A stretch of DNA of 62,000 bases from Phoronis australis (lineage: Eukaryota > Phoronida > Phoronidae): positions 10,720 to 72,719 of the forward strand of contig NMRA01000469.1 in NCBI GenBank assembly GCA_002633005.1. The letters are read 5' to 3'. Of the stretch, positions 1-11,700 are shown one piece after another. The notes under the pieces were generated by a model. It was not told where the DNA came from, did no database searches, and worked only from the letters and a program-made list of their open reading frames with translations. Within the stretch, counting starts at the first letter, position 1; each line of letters starts with the position of its first letter. The translations under genes and the position numbers were made by a program.

Positions 1-474
1 GAAAATCATCGTCAACCGTCCTCTACATAGTAAGCATATACATGCCAATTTTCACAATCATCCTTTGAGCGGTTTGGTTGATAGAGGGGTGGACGCACAA
101 AAAAAGACTCGAAAACACTAAAAATGGCCACTAGGTGGCGCAAACTATGTCGAATCCATCTGAAAACGAGAGGATAGCGTCATCTCACTAATAGGTGCCT
201 ACATACTAAATTTCATGAAAATCCGTTCAGGACTTTTGAAGATACAAAGGTAAGCGTAAAAAACTAAAATTGCCACTAGGGGGCACACCGGCAGTCGGAT
301 CCGTCCGAAAGTTTGCACATGCTATCCCATTCATGAATGGAACATATGTGCCAAATTTCATGAACGTATGTCAAAGGGTTTTGGAGATAAAGCAGCGGAT
401 ACCGGACGGACGCCGCCCGGATGGACGGACAGAGATGACGGCACAATGCGCCCACATATAAACATGTGGGCGCA
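1..474 (+). mobile_element. Right part of a tandem-core non-autonomous element
   Basis: This is the 3' portion of an element whose left part lies outside the window. It has a core unit at about 127 (TGGCCACTAGGTGGCGCAAA) and another at about 271 (GCCACTAGGGGGCACACCGG). A tail of GGACGG units is followed by a terminal hairpin at 445-474, where ATGCGCCCACATAT faces ATGTGGGCGCAT. The same tail and hairpin end the copies near 4.06 kb and 49.7 kb. A tandem core plus a 3' hairpin resembles Helentron-associated elements (INE/HINE, pearl-type), but no CTRR end is visible, so the class is inferred. The open frames inside are not genes. Confidence 0.7.
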
Positions 475-1361
475 TAAAAATGAAATCCAAAAGCATTTAG
501 TAAATATTAATTCATATTTACCTTCGCGTAACTGTTATCTTGTATATGAGCAAAATAACTTATTGTCAATAGCTGCGTGTTCCGAGAGTGTCATGACACA
601 CATCAACTCGTGCCATGTCAACCCGGCCTTCGGTGTCAGGAGTTATTGAGTAAACTCAGCATTTGTTGCTTACATGCGTGTTGGCGGTAATGTCAAATCT
701 TTATTGAAAAACGTATGCAAAATCTATCTACGCTGACTAAAATTCTTCAATACGCGAACACCACAAAATTGCAATCCCTGGAATTTCTAAATCACGATTG
801 ATTTTATAGGTAGTCGTAATCAGAGGATACTGTAAACAGCAGAAAAAATAAGGTGTAGAACTTTAGCAACAATTTATATTTATATTTAGGAACCTAGTTG
901 GTTAATAGGTAATTCCCACATCGCGTATTCAATTCTCCTCTTTTATGGAGGGAGGAAAGTGCATTGTTTAATTGACCTAATTTTCAAAAAAAAGGGCAAA
1001 AATTACATTTGTGAGCCTAGGCAGACAAGTGAAAACTGAATTATCAAGCCTCATACAGCTTTTTAAATTAATCATGTCTGCATTGCAACTCAATATGCAA
1101 CAATAAAACTGTACTTATTAAAACAGTAGAGTAGTTTTTAATGCAAAAATAGTGATTAGCACAGCACCACAGTACAACTGCAGGCTAAATGCACTATGGA
1201 CGCGCACAATTGTGGGTAAACACAGCAGAATGAAAGTGCACTGCGGTATCCAGGGAAGTGACTATTGTCATATACTTCCACTGTTTAGTTGTCATCAATG
1301 ATGAACACGACCATAAAAATGATCAGTAGGACCACTATTACTATTGAAGATCATCACTTAC
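475..1361. other. Non-coding stretch, no gene seen
   Basis: AT-rich sequence between the mobile element and the B-box exon of the minus-strand gene. It should be an intron or 3' part of that gene, but I found no exon with convincing splice signals here. Confidence 0.4.
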
Positions 1362-1506
1362 CTGCCACCTGGTGATTTCTCCTGGCAGCACCTCTGTGAA
1401 TGGTATCGCAACAGATAGCACACAATGCCAGACCTCCTTCACAGTCAGGGCAATAGAATGCAGCGACAGTCTGGTAGTCTTCCCCACAGTCATCACAATA
1501 TCTTTC
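1362..1506 (-). CDS. B-box-type zinc-finger exon
   Basis: This exon begins after an acceptor (ttttttggtag) and ends at a strong donor (GCAG, then gtaagtga). It reads ERYCDDCGEDYQTVAAFYC followed by PDCEGGLALCAICCDTIHRG and ends near ARRNHQV. The ligand order C-x2-C-x11-C-x2-C, with further Cys and two His, fits a B-box-like cross-brace. This is the most recognisable domain in the minus-strand gene. B-boxes usually mediate protein contacts; no RING or coiled coil is visible next to it in this window. Confidence 0.65.
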
Positions 1507-4500
1507 CTACCAAAAAACAGGGGAACAAGATACTATGCACCATGGATCAAATACTCATCACATGTACATATATCAGCAGAAGACACAGTGGTAAAGAACA
1601 GATTGTTAACAAAAACATTATTTGTAAGTAACATAAACTAGTAAACACATAGGAGTGGTTTTCATGGACATTTCAGAATCCGGCTAATGCGTTCATTACA
1701 CAAGGATGTCAATTTCGATGTTTATTTTCAAGACACAAAATGTGATATGTGATAAAATGTGCAAATTTACAACTTAGAATAGACCCTGAAAAGTTAAAAC
1801 CAACCAAGTAAGTTATTTTACTTGTGGGAGAACTGTACAAATTGAGACATAATTCACAACATACATTGAAGACATTTAAATGAGTTAACTTCCAAAAGCA
1901 ACAAGTCTTAAACACCTTTCTTTGTCGGCTTCTGGCTCCAGCAGCAGCACCACCTTTGTTCAACAAATCAACACCAATGGTAGGATTGGCTCTCTTGTTT
2001 TTGGACACACCACCACCAGGTGGAGCTGTCTTTCTTCTCTTTCTGTTATTGATGCCAGCAGATGGGTCTGGGTCAGTGTCAGGGTCATAACCTTAAGAAA
2101 CCAGCACATCTTTTTAATTTTCAATGAAAAATAAAAAAATATTCACTTACAATAATTCTAAATTTGTTTGTTCGTTTCCCTTCAAAGTGGGTACCTTCCT
2201 TAATTTATGTTTTAGTCCCAGAACAGCACAATAGCAATTTCTGTTGAACAAACTGAATTTTTCTGGAACAGATTATGAATTGAATATGACTAAATTCAAT
2301 TCTTATAGATTAGATAATTTTTCCCACTTTGAATCGTTTCTTCCATTCTAACATAGACAATACATTTGGGACACAAATTCATGGCCAAAATATTGTTGCA
2401 ATCTGCAATGGTGATATTTGCAGCTGAGGTCAATCTTACCCATTGTTTGGTTACCCCCGTATTCCTCGGCCAGTATTCTTCTGTAACGACTTACGAAGGA
2501 ACCTATGGGGTCTTGCTCCTGCTTTACATCCACTTCTTCAAACTGGATGCGATAATTCTTCAAACATAGTAGAGTAATAGGAGACATTTCAGCACCTTTT
2601 CTAGCAAGCTGCTGCAAAAATGCATTGAGATCATCCTCTCTCCGAAAAAAAGGAGGCTGTCGGTCGCTTTCCCTGAATGGCAAAAAAATCACCATTTGTA
2701 ATAGGTGTTGGAAAAGTAGTTGTAATCTAATACAAATGATGATCTGAGTTGGCTTACCATTCCTGGGAAAATAGCCTTGAACTTTCAGAACATTGGAAAT
2801 GAGGCAGAGTCACCATCTCATTGCAGAGCCTCATCAGGCGTCCATAGTCTTGAAAACCAGCAAGGGGCCTCACAAACTTCAGGCGAATTTCTGCTATGTA
2901 GTAGCAGGTTACCACCATGACGTCAAAGGAAGTGAGACAAAAAGCCATTGTTCTACGTATCTCGCAAAAACAAATATTCACGTGGCAAACACACAGACAA
3001 TATCAAAGACTTCAGTACACAACTGAAAATCATTTCATAAAAAGTAACAAGAGCAACGCAGAGCATTGAAATGCGCCCACAATTGCACCTTATACGGGTA
3101 TCCTTTTAGGGTTGTTTATTGGTACCATAAAGTGGCCAGTAGAGGGCATATATGTAGTATGTTGTACTTTGCAAAATGGAAAGGCATGGTCATTGTCTCC
3201 TCAATAGGCTAGGGGCAAAATGTTTGGTTGATAGAGGGGTGGTCGCCAAAAAACAGGCTCAAAAACAGTAAAAATGGCCACTGGGTGTCGCAAACTAGGT
3301 CGAATCCATCCGAAAACAGGAGGATAGCGTCATCGCACAAATAGGTGCCTACATAACAAATTTCATGAAAATCCGTTACGGACTTGTGAAGATACAGAGG
3401 TAAACGTAAAAAAATAAAATTACCACTAGGGGGCACACTGGTAGGCGGATCCGTCCAAAAGTCGTCATCGTCTGTTGTTAACATCATATAAATACACTTA
3501 TCAAATTTCGTAAAGATTCTGCGAACGGTTTAGGAGATACAGCCATAGGCGCAAAAAAAACTGCCACTAGGAGGTGCCACAGTAGTCTAAATCATCTGAA
3601 AATCATTGTCAGCTGTCCTCTTTATAGTAAGCACATACATGCCAATTTTCACAATCATCCTTTGAGCGGTTTGGTTGATAGAGGGGTGGACGCACAAAAA
3701 CAGACTCGAAAACACTAAAAATGGCCACTAGGTGGCGCAAACTATGTCGAATCCATCCGAAAACGGGAGGATAGCGTCATCTCATTAATAGGTGCCTACA
3801 TGCCAAATTTCATGAAAATCCATTCAGGTAAGCGTAAAAAAACTAAAATTGCCACTAGGGGGCACACCGGTAGTCGGATCCGTCCGAAAGTTTGCACATG
3901 CCGTCCCATTCATAAACGGAACATATGTGCCAAATTTCATGAACGTATGTCAAAGGGTTTTGGAGATAGAGCAGCGGACGCCAGACGCCGCCCACCCGGA
4001 CGGACGGACGGACGGAGATGACAGCATAATGCGTCCACATATAAATATGAGGGCGCATAAAAAGGAAAGAACGCATGCAACATTTTTGATTAAAGACTTT
4101 CCAAAAGCATATTAACTGACACTGATGACTCATCTGGTAACAAAGTTCAGTGTAGCTACTAGATATATCCAAGGTTAATAATTCACACTCTTCAATATAG
4201 AAGTTAAGAAAATCACATCATACTTTTTAGAGTTGTACAAGACAGACATGATGGTCCTTTTCCTAATCTGAGACTGTTCCCAGATGTTGCGCTTTTTGCG
4301 GTCCTCAAACTCTTGATTGAGCTTCATGGTTGCTTCAAAATGCAAGATCTGCATGGCTGCTACCCACAGCGGGTTAGACACAGTCTCCAGAATAGAGTTG
4401 GGTTGAATGGAATAATGGGCGACAGATCTGAAAGATAGATGACCTTTTTTTGGATACGAGTCAATGCTCCAAGCACTGAAATGGATACCTGGGTCAAATA

Positions 4501-4783
4501 CACAGAGAAGGGTCGGTACAATGAATTAGATATCAAGATCGGTCTACACAGTAGTAAGTCACTTACGCACCCACAGACAGAGAAGGATCAATACAATGAA
4601 CGGGTGTAAAGACAGGTCTATACAGTAAGCGTCACTTATGCACACACAGAGAGTGAAGGGTGAGTACAATGAATGGGTATAAATAGGGTACTACCTGTCA
4701 TCTGACAGAGCCATGTAGCTTCCATCAGGCTGTTTCATAAACAGCTCATCAATCTTGACCGACTGCAAGTGACATCTTATTTG
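1362..4783 (-). CDS. Unidentified B-box zinc-finger protein (six internal exons)
   Basis: Six exons read in order on the minus strand: 4695-4783, 4189-4427, 2758-2893, 2455-2672, 1916-2091 and 1362-1506. Every splice phase is compatible with the next, giving about 334 residues without a stop. The first two exons encode a helical region including SNPLWVAAMQILHFEA. The third and fourth are mixed helical, including RREDDLNAFLQQLARKG. The fifth is low-complexity and basic, opening YDPDTDPDPS and containing NRKRRK, a likely nuclear localisation signal. The sixth is a cysteine/histidine zinc finger. Most introns have clear gtaag-type donors; two are weaker (gtgtga after 4189, gtgttt after 1916). 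Neither the start nor the stop codon is located. A mobile element lies in the intron at 3052-4058. I do not recognise the family; the zinc finger suggests a regulatory or scaffold role, probably nuclear. Confidence 0.6.
3052..4058 (+). mobile_element. Tandem-core non-autonomous element, near-complete
   Basis: The left end (GAGCAACGCAGAGCATTGAA, then ATGCGCCCAC) matches the left end of the copy at 48.04 kb. Core units with a CCACTAGG-type motif occur at about 3130, 3271, 3418, 3563, 3720 and 3848, a spacing of 128-157 bp. The tail has CGGACGGACGGACGG units and an imperfect hairpin ending GGGCGCAT. It lies in an intron of the minus-strand gene. No transposase is encoded, so it would depend on a helper in trans. 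Confidence 0.75.
4495..4690. repeat. About 74-bp tandem repeat, 3 imperfect copies
   Basis: Each unit carries a version of GAGAAGG.TC..TACAATGAA followed by a GT-rich stretch; starts are near 4503, 4577 and 4650. The last copy runs to within a few bases of the donor of the exon at 4695-4783. It is intronic in the minus-strand gene. Confidence 0.55.
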
Positions 4784-4799
4784 CTGAAAATAAATGGCA

Positions 4800-6740
4800 G
4801 ATTGTTAGGTTTCAATTTGCGAAGAGTTCAAGCAGAACCAACAGCATTTAGTGGTATCAGTCACCAACACAGTTTGCAATTAGAGATGGATATCACACAG
4901 AGATAATTATGTTGTTTCAAACTATTTTAAATTAGACTGATTTCAAGTAGTGTATTGACACTAGCACACTGACCTTGAAATCTCTGTATGGTATTTGTAT
5001 GTGCAAACCTTAAACTTAAAATATAACTTTAACTTAAAACTATGACAATTAAAGTTTAAATACCTTGAATTAACAACGAATCAGCCCACATTTGCCAATA
5101 GAAGTTAAGATCTTGTACCTTTGTTTAAAGCTCAGGACATTCCACAGGCTTTACACAAAAAGCCTATGTTGCCTTGGTTTGTGCACATCTTATATTTCAA
5201 TATCTTAATGATCTAAATAGCCCTACAGAACAAACAGATAACTGAATAAGGGAGCGCCTTATGACAAAAGTACACCCTCGGCACTGGTCAAATAGAGCAG
5301 ACTGCGATATGGAAAACCATTTTCACCAGTGAGTGCCTCGTTCTCAAACTCAGGCACCGCTTTGTTCAACTAGTGCCCATCCCCCACAATTGAATTTGGC
5401 GTACACTATACATTCTCCGAACAAGTTTCCAAAATGGCAAAATTTCCAATATTTCACAGCAGACAATGTGGATCAACTGATTAAATCGCACAACTTGTAA
5501 AAGAAAAACTGAGAATTTTCAGTAACAGCCACATTTTTCCCATGGATGGGTGGGCGCAGGTTGTTACCAACCGATGCTAATAGGTTTCGGTGTGATGATA
5601 GACTGAAGACTGGTTCAAGTTAATCACTTTATACACCATAGGTTCAGAAGTCTACTCAAACAATACGTCCAGTAATGTCTGTTCTATACTCTAGCCAGTG
5701 ATGCCAAGCCTTGACTTGTGATGAACTTCTGAGACACTTCAAGCAACTGTAACAGTTATACTTGTTACTGCTCTCTTTATAGCCGACTTTATTGATTAAC
5801 GCTGTAACAGCTGATTCTATAACTGCTACTCAACTGTAACTTTAACTCAACACAACTGACTTTTACTGACTTTCAACTAACTGCCACAAAATCCGTGCCT
5901 CATTATTTATAGTCGCTTACAATGTTTTCGGACTTTTCAATATTTCAAGCAGATTCTAGAACTTTCCGGAATCTACCCAATTATTATACAATCATTTACT
6001 AGACTTAAGAATATTCCAGACTGCCATTCTATATTAACCACAAACATTCTGGAAACTTCTAGAACAGTAAAATAAAACTCATTGAACTCTAATGCAAAAG
6101 CAGCTTTGGTTAACCTGTGTAAGTAAACATCACTTCACAAAAGATTTATGGTCCTGACTGAGAACATAATTTTTTATTATCCCATATGGATTCTGAATAG
6201 CCTGAGCCATAATGGCAGTGAACATTCAGAGCAGTAAACCTTCAGAGTAGTAAACTTTCGGTGCAGTGAACACTCACAGTATTAGACTCTTCCACCAAGA
6301 TACACCTCTGTGTACTCATCGAAGGGAAATTACAGGACACTATCAGTAATGCTGAAATTTTACACCAGGTGCCCCTCCCCCTGCTTGGCAAAATGGTTGT
6401 ACACTTTGCACATCAAGGTACGGTTTTTTGGTTCCACAAGGGATCTTTACTCAATATTTTTATCACTTAAATGGAACCTAGTAATATACCTAGTCTCATT
6501 GACAGGTGTGGACTAGCTTTTTTAGACCACAACCACCAAAAAGGATTGAAATGCCAAATATGAAATTTCATTTTCAATACCAAAGACTATCTCACTAAAC
6601 GTAATCGCTATTACAGCTTTAATCCCTGAATGAGAAGTTCAACAATACACTGTGTACAGGAGTAGGCCTACAACTACGGCTGTGATTGGCTAAAGCTTGA
6701 AGTATTTAGTGTAAGTAAATGTTTCAGCCTATACAGTATC
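4800..6740. other. Non-coding stretch upstream of the B-box gene's first recognised exon
   Basis: AT-rich DNA with no exon I can support on either strand. It may hold the 5' end of the minus-strand gene. Short stretches (5250-5400) look like degraded inverted-repeat elements. Confidence 0.4.
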
Positions 6741-6747
6741 ACAGACT

Positions 6748-7043
6748 CAACTGGCCCCAGTAGACAGTGGCCCCAGTACACACAGTGGCCCCAGTACACA
6801 CAGTGGCCCCAGTACAGACAGCGGCCCCAGTACAGACAGCGGCCCCAGTACAGACAGCGGCCCCAGTACAGACAGCGGCCCCAGTACAGACAGCGGCCCC
6901 AGTACAGACAGCGGCCCCAGTACAGACAGCGGCCCCAGTACACACAGCGGCCCCAGTACACACAGCGGCCCCAGTACACACAGCGGCCCCAGTACACACA
7001 GCGGCCCCAGTACACACAGTGGCCCCAGTACACACAGTGGCCA
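6748..7043. repeat. 18-bp minisatellite, about 16 copies
   Basis: The unit is GGCCCCAGTACACACAGT, with a block of ACAGACAGC variants in the middle and ACACACAGC/T variants on both sides. The unit length is a multiple of three and has no stops, so several frames on both strands stay open. These are not genes. The left edge holds CTCAACTGGCCCCAGTAG (6748-6765), whose exact reverse complement recurs at about 7697-7714. Confidence 0.9.
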
Positions 7044-7195
7044 TCCTATAGGCCATCCTTGCCAGAAACTTTCTGGTGAATTATGCTTCACACTGATTAA
7101 ACCAACTAAGTCATGTTGCTATAAGTACTTTTTGCACATGGGGGACATCTTAGGAGCCCATTGGTGTCTTTAATTCTCCCCAGCTCGAAGAAATG

Positions 7196-7346
7196 CATAG
7201 GCAGATCTAGGGGGTTAAAGGGGTCGGGTGGCCCCCTTTTTCCTTTGATTTTAGTGACCTCAATTTTCAAATTGTCAACTTGGAACCCCCTTTTTAAAAA
7301 ATCCTTGATCTGACCCCTCGTTAAAAAATCCTGGATCCGCCCCTGA
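7196..7346 (-). mobile_element. Short inverted-repeat element with GGGCGGATCC ends
   Basis: The right end reads ATCCTGGATCCGCCCC and the left end GGCAGATCTAGGGGG, with pyrimidine- and purine-rich blocks between. Related copies lie at 30926-31078 and 37381-37678. No coding capacity. Confidence 0.55.
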
Positions 7347-7748
7347 AATACTCCCATAATCAAAATTGTTTCGAACAGTCCTTCATTCGGTTGTCCAAAT
7401 TTGCAACTGACCATTTTTACGCTGCTCGCGCCAGGGGATGTGATGTCATATCTCCTGACGCGAGCAATGTAAAAGTGACCAGTTGCCGATTTGGGCAATT
7501 GAACGAAGGACTGTTCGAAGGAAAAGTTTTATTGTGAGAGTATTAGTTGAAGCTAAGACATCAACACCCTCCTAAGGTGTCTCTCTATACATATATAAGG
7601 TAATTATAGCAACGTTGATGCCTGGTTTAGTCGTGAGGCATAACTCGATCGCCAAAAAGCGTTTGGAATATGAAGACCCTAATTAGGATGGCTACCATCT
7701 CTACTGGGGCCAGTTGAGACAGTGGTACTGTCCACGTCACTGTTGCAG

Positions 7749-8116
7749 CCCAAACCGATGCCTGCGCCAAACTGATTTGGCGCACGTGAATTTGGTGTTG
7801 GTTGGTAAGCCAAACTGAAGCTACCGTGAGTTCTCAAATTACTGTCAGTGGTTTACGGATTTTTTAATGCTTATTAGAACCGTGATTGGCGACAATGAGT
7901 GCTCACATATTCAGGTCAAATGGATTAATCACATAGAAGAAAATTCTTGAGACACTATAACGCGCCACCCCACACTAATTGTCATGGATTTCAGTTCTGA
8001 TAATCGTTGAAAAATCCTTATTTAGCACTGGCAGTAGGCATCAATTTGGCTCACCAACCCGCGCCAAAATGAAGTGTCCCAAAAATTACTCAGTTTGGCG
8101 TAAGCATCAGTTTGGG
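7749..8116. mobile_element. MITE-like element with about 27-bp terminal inverted repeats
   Basis: The left end CCCAAACCGATGCCTGCGCC and the reverse complement of the right end (CCCAAACTGATGCTTACGCC) agree at most positions. Further inverted similarity (GGTTGGTAAGCCAAACTGA against GGTTGGTGAGCCAAATTGA) lies inside. No target-site duplication is obvious. It sits just upstream of the first copy of E1 alpha exon 1. Confidence 0.55.
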
Positions 8117-8726
8117 TAGACAATGAACATCGTCTCTGCTGGCACAGCCAGCATTCGAGCCATTAGACCATGGTCATTGCAACATCGCCTAATACTCGAC
8201 AAAAACACTTGCTTCTTTAACATCGCCTATACTTGTTCTTGCGTAATTCACAACATCAACATAAGGTAATGGTCTAGCAGCAATGCTGGGATTATAATCT
8301 CCCTTAGGACGAACATAGATCCTCATGATCTCAAGCAAACAAGGGCAACTGCGCTTCACATGTTTTTCGTTTCTCCCGCTATTGAGGACGTATTCTTGTA
8401 GCCTCGTTCGTAAGCCTCAAGATGGCACTCATCAGTTTAGCCGGCAGCGCTCTCTTGAGGGTAGCTGGCGTTCGTTGGCTGAAATAAAGCCACAGTTCAC
8501 TTTCCTCATATTTTTTCATGTTTGTTTCTTTAATTACAATTATACATCATACAGTACGATTTAAATTATTTTTATAGTTTGAATATTAGAATATTCTCTG
8601 CAATTTATATTTTTTTATGAAACAGCATAGAAAATAGTAGCAATTATAAGCCACACAGCACCTAAGTTGGCAGGGTCTCAAGGAAAAGCAAGGTTACTTT
8701 TTCGTTTCGTTAAAAACTCTGAAAGG

Positions 8727-8771
8727 ATGTTGGCTTTCACAAGTCGCTTTGCAAGGCAAAAGCTGAAGGAA
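8727..8771 (+). CDS. PDHA1: E1 alpha exon 1, copy A
   Basis: ATG at 8727 opens [15 protein letters not shown] and ends at donor gtgagt in phase 0. Three basic residues by position 12 and no acid before the final Glu fit a mitochondrial presequence. A longer reading from an upstream non-ATG codon is not needed. The coding sequence is identical to copy B at 11771. Confidence 0.85.
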
Positions 8772-11700
8772 GTGAGTATCACTGCAATATCACAATTCAA
8801 TTATTTTACTTTGGTACACGATTATTTTGCACAGTTAATCTCAGACTCGGTCAATATAGCGTATGCTGCCGCCTGTGGTAGCAGGTAGGTCTATGTTAGC
8901 CTTGGTGCAAAGATGTATACTAAATATACAGCTTTGTGCCGATGTGGGTTAAAGATTGACCAGATAAAATCTGACATAACATTAGTGTCATTGAAAACTG
9001 CACTTTTCCTTGAGTAAACTAAATTATTTAGCGGTGTTGGAAAATTTGGCCTTCTATCGTTATTCTGTTGCTAAAATTGTAGTAGGCCTACTACCTTATG
9101 CGTTGGCTTTCGGCGCCATGAAATATTGCGTTACCTGTTGGTCAGTTTCTTTTTCTCTGATTCTTCAATTAACTGTTGTTCTTTCACATTGCGTACCCGT
9201 CACAAAAAATTATCGGAACTGGTTTCACTTCTTTATAAGTGTTTAGAATTTTGATACCAGCAAACTGAAATTCAGAACAAATTTTGCTGCTGGGAAGCTG
9301 TCATCATCTCCTAACAGATGTCACAAAAAATTAGGAAATGACACATGCGCATGACACATGCGCATGACACGTGCGTACTGTTTTTAGAATGATGTTACAA
9401 AAGGCCGAGAATTGTGCAAGATTGCTTTTTGCTTAAACGGCTGTAACCACAGGCGTCTTCAGCTTCTGATCACGTCCCCAATACAGTACATATAATACTA
9501 CAAGGTATGACACTCGGGACTAGAAATTCCACGGGTGCTTCGATTCAGCCGTCCATATCAAACACATAACTCAATAAATTTACACAAAACGGGTTCAACA
9601 AACCATGAGCAATTTTTCTTATAATACTCATTCACAATGTCCTGCTCCAGCGAGTTCACAAGAAATTCGCAGTCAGAGCACAAAAATGTTCCCATAAAGC
9701 CCAAACACACCTCGCACTTTGACGGTTCGAGGTCAAGGATGGTATGGAAATTGCCGGTTTGTCGCGTAAAGTCACGATGTCGATAACGCCGTCCATTCGT
9801 AATTCATCGGTAATATCCGTTTCATACCGCAATTTTAGCAACAGAATAACGGTAGAACGCCAATTTTTCCAACACCGCTTAATAATTTAGTTTACTCGAG
9901 GAAGAGTGTAGCTTTTAATCACTCTAAGTTTGTGTCGGATTTTGTCTGGTCAGTTTTTACCCACATCGGCGGAAAGTTATATGTTGTCAGTCATTTTAAT
10001 TCAACCCGCCCCGAAAAGTGTTTTTTGGACATTTGAACTCATGTACCTGACTCAAAATAAAAAGTCGTTCTGAATTAATGGGTAGACAGACTAGTAATGT
10101 GCAGTTTTTATATTTTACTTGCAGTTGTCCTCGGCTATTGCTTGCAAGCAGTATAGTAGTGATGCTACATTTGAAGTATCTAAGGTAAGCTTACTTAAAC
10201 AACCAATTCACCTGCTAAACACATATAATGTCCTGGCTAGACTTAAAGTGCATCGGTCAGACTTGTACACACTGCACATATCTCTTGAAATCAAATCTCC
10301 AAAGTGCAGGCTAGACTTCTGAATTCAGTACCTAGATTCTGTATACACTGTGGCTAGAGACCAGACATTTCCACTGTCACACTCATCTGATAGCCACACT
10401 GAGACTGTTGAAACACTTGTTCTATTTGGCTACAGCCCTACACATTGCACAAGCTGGAGGAAGGCCCCTCTACAAGTGTGACGTGTAGCAAGGATGATGC
10501 CTTGAAGTTCTACCGTCAAATGATTGTCATTCGTCGAATGGAGACTGAGGCTGGAAATCTGTACAAGGAAAAGAACATCCGAGGCTTCTGTCACCTGTAC
10601 TCTGGCCAGGTAAGTTATGTGTATTCTTGCCAGGTATGTTACCTGTGCTCTAGCCAGGTAAATTATGTGTATTCTGGCTAGGTAAGTTACCTGTACTCTG
10701 GCCATGAATGTTACCTGTACTCTGGCCATGAATGTCACCTGTTCTATGGCCTGGTAAGTTATCTGTACTCTGGCCAGGTAAGTTATCTGTACTCTGGCCA
10801 GTTAAATTATCTGTACTCTGGCCAGTTAAATTATCTGTACTCTTGCCAGGTAAGTTACCTATTCTTCTTCTGCCATGTTTGCTGTATTGTATTTCATTAT
10901 TAAATTACCCAGGCAAAAAGGGCTTTAAACTTCTAGGGCTTTTCAAAAAATATGTGAAATGTATGAGATTATTTCAAAATTAGTAAAAGAATAAAATACC
11001 TGTATTGAATTTTAAGCAAAAAATCCCATGCTAACACATTTGCTATGCTCAATAGTTGTTTTTTGTCGAAATTTATCTGATAAGTAAGTGAAAGAAATTT
11101 GTTAAAATATCAGACTTACATTAGTGTGTCTAGCAGTACTGTATGGTGTCAATNCGTGGTTGCGCTGCACGCGAAACAAGATGGCGGACGAACTTTGGAG
11201 CCTGACGAAAATAGGTAACCGGACGATACTAATAGCCCTAATACTCGACAAAAACACTTGCTTCTTTAACATCGCCTATACTTGTTCTTGCGTAATTCAC
11301 AACATCAACATAAGGTAATGGTCTAGCAGCAATGCTGGGATTATAATCTCCCTTAGGACGAACATAGATCCTCATGATCTCAAGCAAACAAGAGCAACTG
11401 CGCTTCACATGTTTTTCGTTTCTCCCGCTGCAGGACGTATTCTTGCAGCCTCGTTCGTAAGCCTCAAGATGGCACTCATCAGTTTAGCAGCGCTCTCTTG
11501 AGGGTAGCTGGCGTTCGTTGGCTGAAATAAAGCCACAGTTCACTTTCCTCGTCTGTTTTTCATGTTTTTTTCTTTAATTACAATTATACATCATACAGTA
11601 CGATATAAATTATTTTTAGAGTTTGAATATTAGAATATTCTCTGCAACTTATATTTTTTTATGAAACAGAATAGAGAATAGTAGCAATTATAAGCCACAC

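Noticed and set aside
6674-7091. Four overlapping long frames on both strands (for example YWGRC and APVHT repeats)
   Set aside because: They are translations of an 18-bp minisatellite without stops; no start context, domain or splice structure.
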